From assembly GCA_041664965.1 (NCBI GenBank), contig JBAYJT010000016.1:1-30973 (forward strand): a stretch of DNA of 30,973 bases, read 5' to 3'. The position numbers were made by a program, and so were the translations under genes. Numbering within the stretch: position 1 is the first letter of the stretch; every line of letters starts with the position of its first letter. The DNA comes from JBAYJT01 sp041664965 (GTDB taxonomy: Bacteria > Pseudomonadota > Gammaproteobacteria > UBA9339). A model generated the notes under the pieces. The model worked only from the letters and a program-made list of their open reading frames with translations, had not been told where the DNA came from and did no database searches. Of the stretch, positions 15,472 to 22,720 are shown one piece after another.

Positions 15472-16655
15472 AAAGATTATTATTTTACTTTTTTGTTTTA
15501 TTGTTAGCTGCTTGGATTGGCTTGAAGGTTCAGGCTGATGCGGGCTATGTTTTAGTTGTTTATCGTAATTTAAGCATAGAAACGACGCTTTGGTTTGCTG
15601 TGGCAGCCTTGGTTGTGGGCTTTTTGCTTTTCTATCTTTTTTTACGTTTCGTTCATAATTCCAGAATTTTGCCTGGGCGGCTCATGCGTTGGTGGTATAA
15701 GCGTTCAGAGCAGAAAGCGGTTCATCTTACTAATGTTGGCTTGATGAAGCTGATAGAGCAAGACTATAACTCAGCTGAGAGATGTCTAAGTAAGTCCGCT
15801 GAAAAAAATCCAGACCCGTTTGTGAACTACTTAGCAGCGGCTTGGATTGCGCAAAAGCAGGAAGCTTATAAACGGCGCGATTCTTATCTAAATAAAGCCC
15901 ATTCTACTATGCCAGATGCGGAGTTGGCTGTGGGAATTTTGCAAGTTCGTATGCAGATACGTAGCAAACAATGGGAGCAAGCTTTAGCGACTTTAAAATA
16001 TTTGCAAGGATTAAAGCCACATCACAAAACTGTTCTCAGATGTTTACAGCAAGTCTATTGCGAGCTTGGTGATTGGCAGAGCTTACTGGAGCTTTTGCCA
16101 CAACTTAAAAAGAAGGCGGCTTATTCTGCAGAGGAATATTATTTGATTTGTGAGAAAGTTTATTTAGGAGTCATGAGTGCCTCAGCGGCCAAACAAGGGA
16201 AAAAAGCTGTAGATAAGGCTTGGCACGAGCTGCCGCGTTCTATGCAAGAAAACCCAAAATTATTAGCTTTTTATGTGGATTTTTTGCTTAAAGACAAGCG
16301 TTCAGCTGAAGCTGAAGAACTTTTACGTAAAGTTTTGAATAAGGTTTGGTTGCCAGAAATTTTGCCGTTATATGCTTTTACTTCTGGCGAAAAAGCCGCC
16401 ACTCAATTAGCCGCAGCCGAAAGATGGTTAAAGTCGCATCCGGAAAATGTAGAACTTTTAATGTGTTTAGGGCAAATCTGTAAAAAACAAGCTCTCTGGG
16501 GCAAAGCTAGGCGCTACCTAGAGCAGGTTGTTGCTCTTTCTCCCAGTGCTTCTGCATATTTGCAGCTTGGCGAAATTATGGAAAAATACGAGGGCATTGA
16601 GCAAAATAAAGCCAAAGAATTTTATAAACAAGGAATTATTAAATTAATGCGTTAA
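15468..16655 (+). CDS. hemY: HemY, membrane-anchored TPR protein
   Basis: 395-residue protein with two N-terminal membrane helices (about 3-23 and 42-62), the HemY_N region (RWWYKRSEQKAVHLTNVGL), then TPR-type helical repeats through the rest. Associated with the heme operon and inner membrane in gammaproteobacteria; its exact role is unknown. It is not the Bacillus protoporphyrinogen oxidase also called HemY: no FAD motif is present. It overlaps hemX by 4 bases and is followed by coaD after 5 bases, so coaD probably belongs to the same transcript. Confidence 0.9.
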   Translation: MKRLLFYFFVLLLAAWIGLKVQADAGYVLVVYRNLSIETTLWFAVAALVVGFLLFYLFLRFVHNSRILPGRLMRWWYKRSEQKAVHLTNVGLMKLIEQDYNSAERCLSKSAEKNPDPFVNYLAAAWIAQKQEAYKRRDSYLNKAHSTMPDAELAVGILQVRMQIRSKQWEQALATLKYLQGLKPHHKTVLRCLQQVYCELGDWQSLLELLPQLKKKAAYSAEEYYLICEKVYLGVMSASAAKQGKKAVDKAWHELPRSMQENPKLLAFYVDFLLKDKRSAEAEELLRKVLNKVWLPEILPLYAFTSGEKAATQLAAAERWLKSHPENVELLMCLGQICKKQALWGKARRYLEQVVALSPSASAYLQLGEIMEKYEGIEQNKAKEFYKQGIIKLMR

Positions 16656-16660
16656 ACATT

Positions 16661-17146
16661 ATGAAAATTATTTATCCGGGTACTTTTGATCCTATAACCA
16701 ATGGGCATATAAACTTAGTGGAAAGAGCTTTGTCTTTGTTCGATGGGATTATTTTAGCTGTAGCAGTGAACAGCAAAAAACAAACTAAATTTAGCATAGA
16801 CGAGCGCGTTCTATTAGCCAAATCTGCCTTAAAAAAATATGGCCCTAAAGTTCAAGTTTGCCAATTTTCTGGTTTGCTTATTGATTTTGCTAAGAAAGAA
16901 GGCGTAAAGGCTATTTTGCGTGGGCTTCGCGCCGTTTCCGATTTTGAATATGAATTCCAATTGGCGGCTATGAATAAGCGCCTTCAGCCCAACATTGAGA
17001 CCCTTTTTATTGCTCCAGCCGAGCAATATGCCTACTTGTCCTCTTCTTTGGTGCGTGAAATTTCCGAGCTAGGCGGCGACGTTAGCCAGTTTGTGCCAAA
17101 GGAAGTAAATAGCGCACTATATAGAATCAAGGCTATCAATCCTTGA
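16661..17146 (+). CDS. coaD: Phosphopantetheine adenylyltransferase
   Basis: Adds AMP to 4'-phosphopantetheine in coenzyme A synthesis, cytosolic hexamer. 161 residues, normal length. Motifs are YPGTFDPITNGH (nucleotidyltransferase TxGH), RGLRAVSDFEYEFQLA, and the late YLSSSLVREI (ISSSxxR-type). Bases 17047-17097, encoding the C-terminal LVREISELGGDVSQFVP, recur perfectly at 19333-19383. The C-terminal end here (KEVNSALYRIKAINP) differs from the downstream remnant (KGVSKALRQARKINV), so the present 3' end may have been acquired with the following gene. Confidence 0.96.
   Translation: MKIIYPGTFDPITNGHINLVERALSLFDGIILAVAVNSKKQTKFSIDERVLLAKSALKKYGPKVQVCQFSGLLIDFAKKEGVKAILRGLRAVSDFEYEFQLAAMNKRLQPNIETLFIAPAEQYAYLSSSLVREISELGGDVSQFVPKEVNSALYRIKAINP
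17047..17097 (+). repeat. 51-bp direct repeat, left copy (inside coaD)
   Basis: Identical base for base to 19333-19383. Together the two copies bracket the 661-aa gene and an rnpB-like fragment, like the flanking repeats left by a single-crossover integration or a tandem duplication. Confidence 0.9.
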
Positions 17147-17261
17147 GTGTAACAAATGTTTCTTCTGTCATAAGAGCAGTGTGTCGCTTAGAAAAATTAA
17201 ATATAATTTGGTAAGGTTTGTGATAATTATTAAAATTTAATTTATCTTAAGGAGGGGTTGT

Positions 17262-19247
17262 ATGTCGATTTTTTTTGTTTCTCAGGGAGTGTTTGGGAAA
17301 CTTTTTTATTCTCGTCAACAAGGGAACAGTACGTATAATTTTTATATTAAAGACAGACGACTTGTTGCTGAAGTAATTAAAGCAGGCGCTAGCCAAGTAT
17401 TACCGACAATTGATATTCCTACCAATTTGCAACTGGAAATAAATATAAAAAAATTACAAAAGTTAAAAACAGTATTTGATCAAAGTTTCTTTACTGTACA
17501 AGGTGAAAAAATCTCTGTTAATGCTCGTGGATTAGGAGGTTGGGGAGATGAGGTTCATAGGGGGTATGAATGTAATGGTGAAGGGAAATGGGAAGTAGGA
17601 TTGCTTGAGAAAGCATGCGTCCATGTAGGCCATTTTGATGAAAAAAAAGAGCGTCATGCTAATGGTTTTGGTATAGGTACGCAAGGGACTTATCAATGGG
17701 CAATAGATGTGGGATTAGGTAATAATGCGGCTAGGATCGCCTATTATTCAAACGATGTAGATTATGATGAGAAAACACGACCAGTAATACCACATCATGA
17801 TCCTCAAGGTTGGCATTTTAATGTCTTGCAAAACAGCCAAGATGGAAGCTTAAGTGATTCGCGCATTAAACATGCTTTAGAAAAACTAATAGCAGCAGTT
17901 TCATTATATAAGAATGGAGAATTCGGCGAAGCTTTTAGAAATTTAGGTCAAGGCTTACATCCATTGCAAGACGTATTTGCTCACACTAATGCATTTATCA
18001 AGGATTTTAACATCGAGGTAGATGGCCTTCTACATTGGCGTTTTCAATACCATAGGGGAATAATTGCTGATGAACCACATTACATAGACCCCAAAAAGTC
18101 TTCGGAATCTATTATTCCTGAGCCAGAAGAAATTCTTGAACTAAAGGACAATCCTTATGGGCATTTCAGTCAACGTTATTCTGATACAAAAACGGCAACA
18201 TATTTATATTTATTATTGTTTAGATTAGCTGTAGAACCAAATTTTGCTTCCCAAAACTACGCTACTTTAGCTGATCAATTAGGGATTGCTTATAGGACTA
18301 GTTTAGTCTCTTCTAGTACATTTAAAATTAAAGATTTTGTCAGTGAATTTAGAAAACAAGTTAGTCATGTTCCAATCCCAGATGACACAAAGTTGGGTAT
18401 CGATTCCACCTCATCAGAAGAACGTAGCACGTTGTTTTATATACGTTCTTATGTATCATCTTTGAATATATTTATAACTCGATATAGAGACTTGGCTCGT
18501 GGGTGTTGCAGCAGTCATGTAAATAGTAACACATTAAATGAGATGCGAACTTGTTCACATAGTCTGTTAGATAAAGTTAACGTTCTCATGAATATAGTGA
18601 AAGAAAGGCCAATTTCTAAAGGAGCTTTAATGCAAGTAATAACAGACATAATAGGAAAAGAACCCAAGCTTGGTATATACCATGCTCCACCCGGAGAAAT
18701 TAGCATATTAAGAATGGGTACTCTTTTGTTATCTTGCCAGATTGAAAAAAGTCATATGGACGAATGGGAGCCGATGCGTCTGTGCTCTGATTGTGTTTTA
18801 AGAAAATCTGTTAGCTTCAGACAGCATATTGATGGTTTTGAAAAGAGTGGTATTTTTGGGCTGACAAAAGCAACAATTCAGCAAGTTCCAAGTACTGTAT
18901 CAACCACAGTTTCGACTACTTCTTCATCTTCATCTAATTTTTTCCCCAGTTCACCGAGCGTTATTTCTATAACAAATCAACAGTTGATGAGCACCACTTC
19001 ACCTGTAATTACAACCAACCCTGGTGCTGCTTCTAATGAAGTAGCAGCTCAACAACAAAAAATAGCTGCACATATAAGCCACATTATATCTACCATACAC
19101 AACATTCAAAGTAAGATGGGAGAAATGAAAAAGCAACTAGGCGGCAATCCAGGTACAGGTGGTGGTAGTTCTACCACTGTAGCTACGGCGTCAGTAATTT
19201 CTGCTACTACTTCTACAGCAACAACAACTCCTACTATAGGTCTCTAA
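17262..19247 (+). CDS. Zinc phospholipase C-like protein with Ser/Thr-rich tail
   Basis: 661 residues, no signal peptide. The core (about 90-340) carries a metal-ligand pattern like the zinc-dependent phospholipase C/P1-nuclease/Het-C fold: NDVDYDE (about 164-170), PHHDPQGWHF (177-186), GLHPLQDVFAH (His233, Asp237, His241) and LLHWRFQYH (His258, His264). The family link rests on these motifs only. Residues near 525 hold LCSDC. From about 550 on it is Ser/Thr-rich with a helical, possibly coiled-coil piece (about 585-625) and a final Thr/Ser stretch, similar in style to the 433-aa protein. It has a strong Shine-Dalgarno (AAGGAGGGG). Flanking repeats suggest acquisition. A Dot/Icm-delivered lipase or nuclease is a hypothesis. 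Confidence 0.75.
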   Translation: MSIFFVSQGVFGKLFYSRQQGNSTYNFYIKDRRLVAEVIKAGASQVLPTIDIPTNLQLEINIKKLQKLKTVFDQSFFTVQGEKISVNARGLGGWGDEVHRGYECNGEGKWEVGLLEKACVHVGHFDEKKERHANGFGIGTQGTYQWAIDVGLGNNAARIAYYSNDVDYDEKTRPVIPHHDPQGWHFNVLQNSQDGSLSDSRIKHALEKLIAAVSLYKNGEFGEAFRNLGQGLHPLQDVFAHTNAFIKDFNIEVDGLLHWRFQYHRGIIADEPHYIDPKKSSESIIPEPEEILELKDNPYGHFSQRYSDTKTATYLYLLLFRLAVEPNFASQNYATLADQLGIAYRTSLVSSSTFKIKDFVSEFRKQVSHVPIPDDTKLGIDSTSSEERSTLFYIRSYVSSLNIFITRYRDLARGCCSSHVNSNTLNEMRTCSHSLLDKVNVLMNIVKERPISKGALMQVITDIIGKEPKLGIYHAPPGEISILRMGTLLLSCQIEKSHMDEWEPMRLCSDCVLRKSVSFRQHIDGFEKSGIFGLTKATIQQVPSTVSTTVSTTSSSSSNFFPSSPSVISITNQQLMSTTSPVITTNPGAASNEVAAQQQKIAAHISHIISTIHNIQSKMGEMKKQLGGNPGTGGGSSTTVATASVISATTSTATTTPTIGL

Positions 19248-19258
19248 GTTGTACTCAG

Positions 19259-19329
19259 CAAAAAGAGTCAGTCTGTAAGCCGGGTTCTGTCGTGGACAAT
19301 CATTTCTCTATGATTATCGTTACCGATGG
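19259..19329 (-). pseudogene. Fragment of a second, diverged rnpB 3' end
   Basis: About 70 bases resemble 19523-19592, the last part of rnpB, including the U-tract and the TAAGCCGGGTTCTGTCGTGG segment (plus reading), with roughly a dozen or more scattered differences. It is fused directly to the coaD remnant at about 19330-19333. It lacks the rest of RNase P RNA and cannot be functional. Confidence 0.85.
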
Positions 19330-19332
19330 TAT

Positions 19333-19432
19333 TTTGGTGCGTGAAATTTCCGAGCTAGGCGGCGACGTTAGCCAGTTTGTGCCGAAAGGAGTGAGTAAGG
19401 CCTTGCGGCAAGCCAGAAAGATAAATGTTTAG
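19333..19432 (+). pseudogene. Remnant of the 3' end of coaD
   Basis: Bases 19333-19383 equal 17047-17097 exactly; the frame continues through KGVSKALRQARKINV to a TAG at 19430-19432, a plausible CoaD C-terminus. It has no start. Being followed by a short spacer and rnpB, it is probably the native coaD end, displaced when the 661-aa gene arrived. Confidence 0.85.
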
Positions 19433-19460
19433 ATTTTCTATGCATTAATAGCGCGCTCTA

Positions 19461-19517
19461 TTACACTAAATGGTGTAATTGACATTACACCAAAAGGTAT
19501 TATACCAAATGGTGTAA
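19461..19517. repeat. Cluster of TTACAC/GTGTAA palindromes
   Basis: TTACAC...GTGTAA (19461-19478) is followed by TTACACC (19485-19491) and GGTGTAA (19511-19517), which enclose a smaller palindrome GGTATTATACC (19496-19506). It could form a branched hairpin. It lies just beyond the rnpB 3' end and might act in termination or as an operator-like site; nothing further supports either. Confidence 0.6.
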
Positions 19518-19528
19518 CAAAACAAAAA
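19518..19528 (-). terminator. rnpB: U-tract after rnpB
   Basis: On the minus strand the closing P1 helix of RNase P RNA (GGCTAACTC) is followed at once by TTTTTGTTTTG, so P1 and this tract may together stop transcription. Confidence 0.6.
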
Positions 19529-19851
19529 GAGTTAGCCGATAAGCCGGGTTCTGTCGTGGACAGTCATTTCTCTAGAAACACCGTCGCCGATGTTCTTAAG
19601 CGACCTACCCGAATCCAGCGCGGACCACGCTTGAGCTCTTCGCTCTGGATTCCTATTTGGTCTTGCTCCAAGCGGGGTTTGCCCTGCCGTTTTCTGTTAC
19701 CAGAAACGCGGTGCGCTCTTACCGCACCATTTCACCCTTACCTAAACACAAAGTGCTTAGGCGGTATATTTTCTGTGGCACTTTCCGTAGGCTCGCGCCT
19801 CCCAGATGTTATCTGGCGCTTCGTCCTGTGGAGCCCGGACTTTCCTCCTGA

Positions 19852-19966
19852 TCACTAAAATAAATTCGATGTAAGGAACAGGCATGCTCTGTTCCCTACG
19901 GTAAAAACATGTCTACACGTTTTTCTTATAAATCAACAACTTAGAAAATCAAGTTTATTTTAGTGA
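19852..19966 (-). repeat. Insertion in P3 of RNase P RNA with 13-bp inverted ends
   Basis: TCACTAAAATAAA (19852-19864) and TTTATTTTAGTGA (19954-19966) are exact inverted repeats. Inside are the hairpin GTAAGGAACAG/CTGTTCCCTAC (19871-19899) and repeat copy 5 (19903-19942). The inverted ends would extend the P3 helix, so the insertion can fold away from the catalytic core. Confidence 0.8.
19903..19942 (-). repeat. Dispersed repeat, copy 5 (inside rnpB)
   Basis: Minus strand: TTGTTGATTTATAAG, with 15 bases between TTGATT and TAGACATGTTTTTACC, followed by the GGAACAG hairpin. It is the only copy inside an RNA gene. Confidence 0.85.
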
Positions 19967-19997
19967 CCAGGCGACTGTCTGGCTAACTCTCGGCGCG

Positions 19998-20003
19998 AGT
20001 ATA
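19998..20003 (-). promoter_or_regulatory. rnpB: -10 box of the rnpB promoter
   Basis: TATACT on the minus strand ends 8 bases before the predicted RNA 5' end (19989). No good -35 is visible at the right distance. It lies between the rsmI stop (20024) and rnpB, giving rnpB its own start. Confidence 0.5.
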
Positions 20004-20023
20004 GCAAGTTTCATAAGCTTAGG

Positions 20024-20902
20024 CTACAGGCGGTTTTTCAGGGCTAAAATCATTTTGTAACACAGGTTTTTGGATATTTTGGGACTTAAAATTTTGCTTG
20101 CTAGCTCTGCTGCTTGGGAGCTAGGGAGAGCTTCAGAGAGAGCCCTTAGAGTTGTTTTTTGCTCTGAGGTTAAAGACTCGAACGACTCGGGTTTAATTTT
20201 TTCTTTCTCAATCCCCGAGATTATGAGAACAATCTCGCCTTTTTGTTGATTGGCATCGTTTTTTATCCACTGAAACAACTCTTCCAGTGTGCTTTTGCGA
20301 AGAGTTTCAAACAATTTGGTGAGCTCGCGTGCGTATACGGCATCACGTGTTCCACCAAAAACAGCAATGCAATCTTGCAAGGTTTCTAAAATTCTATGCG
20401 GAGATTCATAAAAAACTAAAGATCGCTCTTCATCTTGTAATTCTTTAAGACGACTGCGGCGTGCGCTATTTTTAGCTGCTAAAAAGCCTTCGAAAACAAA
20501 GCGGTCAGTGGGAAGTCCGGAAGCCGAAAGAGCGGATATAGCTGCACAAGCGCCTGGAATAGGAATGATTTGTATATTTTTTTCATGCGCCAATTTAGTT
20601 AAACGATAACCTGGATCGCTAATAAGTGGCGTACCGGCATCGCTGATTAGTGCTACGTTTTGCCCTTTCCGTATTTTTTCCAAGAGAATATTGCTTTGCT
20701 TGTCTTCGTTAAAATCGTGTAAAGATAAAAGCGGTTTATCAATGCCGTAGTGATATAAGAGGTTTTTGCTATTTCTAGTGTCTTCCGCAGCGATTAAATC
20801 AATGCTTTTCAAGGTTTCAAGCGCGCGCAGAGTAATATCTTGCAGGTTTCCGATGGGAGTAGCTACTATGTAAAGCGCTCCAGGTGTTTTTTGAGTTGAC
20901 AT
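20024..20902 (-). CDS. rsmI: 16S rRNA 2'-O-ribose methyltransferase RsmI
   Basis: Methylates the ribose of C1402 in 16S rRNA using SAM (tetrapyrrole-methylase fold). About 292 residues, normal length. Motifs: LYIVATPIGNLQDITLRAL at the N-terminus, AAEDTRNSKNLL, LISDAGTPLISDPGYRL and FEGFLAAKN. Start at the ATG 20902; a TTG 9 bases upstream adds only three residues. Divergent from lpoA-yraN-dolP, the usual gammaproteobacterial neighbourhood, and upstream of rnpB on the same strand. Confidence 0.96.
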   Translation of the reverse strand: MSTQKTPGALYIVATPIGNLQDITLRALETLKSIDLIAAEDTRNSKNLLYHYGIDKPLLSLHDFNEDKQSNILLEKIRKGQNVALISDAGTPLISDPGYRLTKLAHEKNIQIIPIPGACAAISALSASGLPTDRFVFEGFLAAKNSARRSRLKELQDEERSLVFYESPHRILETLQDCIAVFGGTRDAVYARELTKLFETLRKSTLEELFQWIKNDANQQKGEIVLIISGIEKEKIKPESFESLTSEQKTTLRALSEALPSSQAAELASKILSPKISKNLCYKMILALKNRL

Positions 20903-21037
20903 GGTAAGCAAGATTAGCTGAGCGAAGCATTAGCTGTCAAATGGAAAAATGGAATGCCTGGCACCGTTAAAATCATGGATGTCAAAGGCTTTCTGATATA
21001 AACTTTAGTGAGTTTTGTGTTTTCGGAGCGAAAATTT

Positions 21038-22315
21038 ATGTTAACCAAAAGCAGAAATTTATTTTTTTGGTTTTCTTGGCTGGTTTGCATGCTTTTGCTT
21101 GCTGGTTGTATGGATTTTACTGCTGGTAAAGCTGAGCGCGATCGCGCCAATGCTGATGCTTATAAGTTTAACCCTCTTTCTTATACATCCGATTCTTTGG
21201 GAAGTGCTACGGGTTTTGGTAATACCAATCCGCCCACTAAGGTTACTGTTTTATTGCCCTTGTCTGGTCGATTAGCAGGAAGTGGCCAAGCTATTCGCAA
21301 TGCTTTCTTGGCAGCTAATGATTATGCTAAAAGACAAAACCAAAATGTTCCAGAAATAATCTTTGTCGATACTAATCAAGCTGATATACATAACCTTTAC
21401 CAAAATGCTGTGCAGAATGGATCAGACTTTGTTGTGGGTCCTTTAATCAAAACAGAAGTTTCCTCGCTTATGGGCGAAGCTAATTTGCCAGTGCCAGTTT
21501 TGGCGTTAAATACAATCGATGATTACGCTAAACATTCCACTTTGAACTTGTATCAATTTGGTCTTTCGCCGCAAGATGAGGTGCTGCAAGTTTCTGATAG
21601 AATTTTAAGAGAAGGGCGAAATAAAGCTTTAGTTATTGCTCCAAATAATGCTTGGGGTAAAGGTTTGGTTTCTGCTTTTCAAAATAGCTTTAGTCATGGC
21701 GGGAAAGTGATCGATATTTTATTTTACGATAAAAAGACCGACTTCACGCAGTCGATAGCAGAGTTTTTGAAAATCGATATGGCACAGTTGTATCCGAAAG
21801 GCAAAGGCAAAGCTAAAACAAAGCCAGAGCCACTGAATTTGGAAACTGTTAGGCGCCAAGATTTTGACTCTATATTTTTAATTGCTAATCCAGAAGATGG
21901 TCGGCAAATTCGTCCACTTTTAAAATTTTATTATGTAGGTAGAGTACCGATCTATTCTACTTCTTTTGTCTATAGTGGCTCGCCTAATCCGCAGGCGGAT
22001 TTTGATTTAGATGATATTATATTTTGTGATTTGCCCTGGGTTTTAAGAGCTGATTCACAGCTGCCTTCTTATGTTGGAGAAGTGCGTATGCAGATATTTG
22101 CTGCATTTCCTGCTTCCTCCTCGCAGACGCGTAAGCTCTATGCTTTGGGCGTGGATGCTTACAATTTAATGCGCTTTTTGAAAATTAAAGGTGCTTTTCC
22201 AGCTCATGGTCTAGCAGGAGCCACCGGGGCTTTGTATTTAGATTCTTATCACCATATTTATCGCCGCTTGGATTGGGCGAAAATGAGCGCGGGAGCTCCC
22301 CAGCTGGTGCAATAA
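21038..22315 (+). CDS. lpoA: Penicillin-binding protein activator LpoA-like lipoprotein
   Basis: Outer-membrane lipoprotein thought to stimulate the PBP1A peptidoglycan synthase. The ATG at 21038 (GGAGCG upstream) gives 425 residues with a lipoprotein signal and lipobox LLAGC (Cys24). The body is the LppC/periplasmic-binding-protein-like domain, starting KVTVLLPLSGRLAGSGQAIRNAF, with NNAWGKGL and ALGVDAYNLM near the end. E. coli LpoA is about 678 residues with an N-terminal TPR-like domain; that domain is missing here. An upstream GTG at 21008 has no ribosome site. Function in activating a PBP is by family. Confidence 0.85.
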   Translation: MLTKSRNLFFWFSWLVCMLLLAGCMDFTAGKAERDRANADAYKFNPLSYTSDSLGSATGFGNTNPPTKVTVLLPLSGRLAGSGQAIRNAFLAANDYAKRQNQNVPEIIFVDTNQADIHNLYQNAVQNGSDFVVGPLIKTEVSSLMGEANLPVPVLALNTIDDYAKHSTLNLYQFGLSPQDEVLQVSDRILREGRNKALVIAPNNAWGKGLVSAFQNSFSHGGKVIDILFYDKKTDFTQSIAEFLKIDMAQLYPKGKGKAKTKPEPLNLETVRRQDFDSIFLIANPEDGRQIRPLLKFYYVGRVPIYSTSFVYSGSPNPQADFDLDDIIFCDLPWVLRADSQLPSYVGEVRMQIFAAFPASSSQTRKLYALGVDAYNLMRFLKIKGAFPAHGLAGATGALYLDSYHHIYRRLDWAKMSAGAPQLVQ

Positions 22316-22318
22316 TTC

Positions 22319-22681
22319 TTGACTGAACCTACGACAATTCAAATTGGACACGCCAAAGAGAGCGAAGCTTCGCTTTATCTGCAAGCGCAGGGCTTGAAAT
22401 TAGTTTTAGCTAATTATTCCTGCAAATACGGCGAGATCGATCTTATTATGCAGGATAAGGAAGAGCTGGTCTTTGTAGAAGTACGCTATCGTCAGAGCGA
22501 TGATTATGGTGATGGCAGCGATAGCGTGACACAAGAGAAACAACGCCGAGTAATTCGTGCAGCAAAGTTTTATTTATGTGAACGCGATCTTTATGATCGT
22601 ATAGCCTGTCGCTTTGATGTTGTTGCCAGTGGGCCTCGCGAAATGTTATGGATAAAGGATGCGTTTTGGCTCAAAAGGTAA
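22319..22681 (+). CDS. yraN: YraN/UPF0102 family protein
   Basis: 120-residue small protein with a restriction-endonuclease-like fold. The signature KYGEIDLIMQDKEELVFVEV and RYR (GEID...VEVR) is visible near 40-60, with ARFY/RFDVV-type late segments (RAAKFYL, CRFDVVA). No activity is established. It must start at the TTG 22319, three bases after the lpoA stop, as no ATG lies early enough; there is no Shine-Dalgarno, so translational coupling to lpoA is likely. Order lpoA-yraN-dolP matches E. coli except that diaA is absent. Confidence 0.9.
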   Translation: MTEPTTIQIGHAKESEASLYLQAQGLKLVLANYSCKYGEIDLIMQDKEELVFVEVRYRQSDDYGDGSDSVTQEKQRRVIRAAKFYLCERDLYDRIACRFDVVASGPREMLWIKDAFWLKR

Positions 22682-22720
22682 TAAGATATTTACTTCTAAT
22701 AAAAAAAGAGGTTCCTGTTT

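Larger units (their letters stand above)
19529..19989 (-). ncRNA. rnpB: RNase P RNA (type A) with an enlarged P3 arm
   Basis: Catalytic RNA that matures tRNA 5' ends. On the minus strand GAGTTAGCC (5') pairs with GGCTAACTC (3') as P1. Conserved segments are present in order: CAGACAGTCGCC, GGAGGAAAGTCCGGGCTCC, GGTAAGGGTGAAA, GTGCGGTAAGAGCGCACCG, GGAGCAAGACCAAATAGG and CCACGACAGAACCCGGCTTA. The molecule is about 461 nt versus 377 in E. coli. The excess lies between the CAGACAGTCGCC and GGAGGAAAG blocks, where about 115 nt replace the usual short P3. That arm is closed by a 13-bp inverted repeat, contains a GGAACAG/CTGTTCC hairpin and carries dispersed-repeat copy 5. The rest looks intact, so the gene is probably functional. 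Confidence 0.95.

Noticed and set aside
17220..17261. A TTTAATTTATCTTAAGG string before the 661-aa gene resembling a PmrA site
   Set aside because: Half-site spacing is 10 and not 11, and it overlaps the Shine-Dalgarno, too close to the start codon to be a promoter element.
19556..19858. Open frames of 64-100 codons on the plus strand
   Set aside because: They lie antisense within RNase P RNA and match no protein pattern.
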